Under the pieces are notes generated by a model. It worked only from the letters and a program-made list of their open reading frames with translations, was not told the DNA's origin and made no database searches. A stretch of DNA of 7,879 nucleotides, taken from positions 1 through 7,879 of the forward strand of contig NZ_BAIO01000085.1 in assembly GCF_000613305.1 (NCBI RefSeq), written 5' to 3'. Shown here in pieces: positions 7,339-7,879 of the stretch (its first letter is position 1; each line of letters starts with the position of its first letter). Origin of the DNA: Komagataeibacter kakiaceti JCM 25156 (lineage in GTDB: Bacteria; Pseudomonadota; Alphaproteobacteria; Acetobacterales; Acetobacteraceae). The translations under genes were made by a program, and so were the position numbers.

Positions 7339-7879
7339 CTAGAACGCGCGCAGCAGCCGGTCGAGATATTCCAGTTCCTCTGGCGGGCGGGTGCGATCCG
7401 CGTCGCGGCGGCGGAGTTCCTGTTCGATCTCGCGTGCCCGCTCGCGGCTGGCGTTATCGGGCACATGGGTGTCGTTATCCATGCCCTGCCGTGTATCGCC
7501 GGTCTTGCGGCCCAGCGGGTCACGGTCGTTCCTGCTGTCGGTGGGCTGCTGGTCGTCGTCGTCGTCATCATCCTGCTCGCCGGGGCGGTTGCCACCGCTG
7601 CCATGGCTGCCCTGTCCATTTCCCTGGGACATCATGGGCAGGAAAACGGTCATGCCGCCATGGGCGCCCTGGTTGCGGATGGATTGGCGCATCTGCTGGT
7701 CGCCCTGCTGCAGGTCGGCCAGCACCTTTTTCTCGGCTCCTGCCGCGTCGGGATCCTTTCCGGTGGCCAGCGCGGCGCGAACCGCCTTCATGTCCGTCTG
7801 GGCCTTGTCGAGGGCGGGCGTATCCTTGCCGGAGAACTGCTTGAACTCATGGCGCAATTCATGCAGGGCGCCGGGCAAG
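7339..7879 (-). CDS. C-terminal part of a DUF4175/TIGR02302-like protein, 5' end outside the window
   Basis: About 179 C-terminal residues are visible, ending at TAG (complement of 7339-7341). The reading frame stays open to the window edge. The first possible start there is an internal TTG, so the true start lies further right. The visible part begins with a charged helical stretch (LHELRHEFKQFSG), then a Gly/Asn/Gln/Asp-rich low-complexity linker with seven consecutive Asp. It ends with DPLGRKTGD and the tail AREIEQELRRRDADRTRPPEELEYLDRLLRAF. That DPLGR segment and the R-R-x(3)-R-x-R-P-x-x-E-L-x-Y-x-D-R-L-L tail are typical of alphaproteobacterial TIGR02302/DUF4175 proteins, which are long and have N-terminal membrane helices. 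Their function is unknown. I recognise the family from memory of this tail, not from a search. The gene converges on the antiporter gene with a 180-base gap. Confidence 0.75.
   Translation of the reverse strand, partial: LPGALHELRHEFKQFSGKDTPALDKAQTDMKAVRAALATGKDPDAAGAEKKVLADLQQGDQQMRQSIRNQGAHGGMTVFLPMMSQGNGQGSHGSGGNRPGEQDDDDDDDQQPTDSRNDRDPLGRKTGDTRQGMDNDTHVPDNASRERAREIEQELRRRDADRTRPPEELEYLDRLLRAF
7552..7572 (-). repeat. Trinucleotide repeat encoding seven aspartates
   Basis: On the + strand GTC is repeated five times and ATC twice, read on the - strand as two GAT and five GAC codons. It sits in the low-complexity linker of the DUF4175-like protein. The pure GTC part could vary in copy number by slippage without shifting the frame. 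Confidence 0.7.

Noticed and set aside
7311..7844. 177-codon + strand frame over the DUF4175-like gene
   Set aside because: It is the complement of a frame with a recognisable conserved C-terminus; its own translation is Arg/Gly/Cys-rich without motifs.

Overview
The window looks like core chromosome of a GC-rich alphaproteobacterium. An acetic acid bacterium of the Komagataeibacter/Gluconacetobacter type is my best guess, from the protein style, the compact thiO-thiS-thiG-thiE order and the DUF4175-type C-terminus. This assignment is inference; no marker gene fixes the genus.

Layout. (1) 1-1632, + strand: glmS (glutamine-fructose-6-phosphate aminotransferase), cut by the left edge so that about 65 N-terminal residues are missing, and interrupted by two apparent single-base frameshifts near 309-314 and 1366-1373. 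(2) 1699-4323, + strand: a tight thiamin operon, thiO-thiS-thiG-thiE. Together these genes make the thiazole phosphate (ThiO supplies dehydroglycine, ThiS carries sulfur, ThiG closes the ring) and join it to the pyrimidine (ThiE). thiS/thiG and thiG/thiE overlap by ATGA. No TPP riboswitch fits in the 66 bases before thiO. (3) 4324-4531: an AT-richer gap that opens with a strong hairpin just after thiE, probably the operon's 3' end. (4) 4532-7158, + strand: a CPA1-type Na+/H+ antiporter fused to a long cytoplasmic tail and a C-terminal cyclic-nucleotide-binding-like domain, with one apparent frameshift near 5539-5542. (5) 7159-7338: a convergent gap with short inverted repeats. (6) 7339-7879, - strand: the C-terminal part of a DUF4175/TIGR02302-like protein whose start lies beyond the right edge.

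I see no mobile element, CRISPR array, RNA gene or new defence-like system. The most notable pattern is that the three frameshifts and the abnormal ThiS C-terminus (no Gly-Gly) can all be explained by missing G residues in G-rich runs. Restoring them gives a GlmS of about 608 aa, a 66-aa ThiS ending in Gly-Gly and an 875-aa antiporter. That points to sequencing or assembly indels more than to decayed genes, although a real mutation in thiS would be biologically important.
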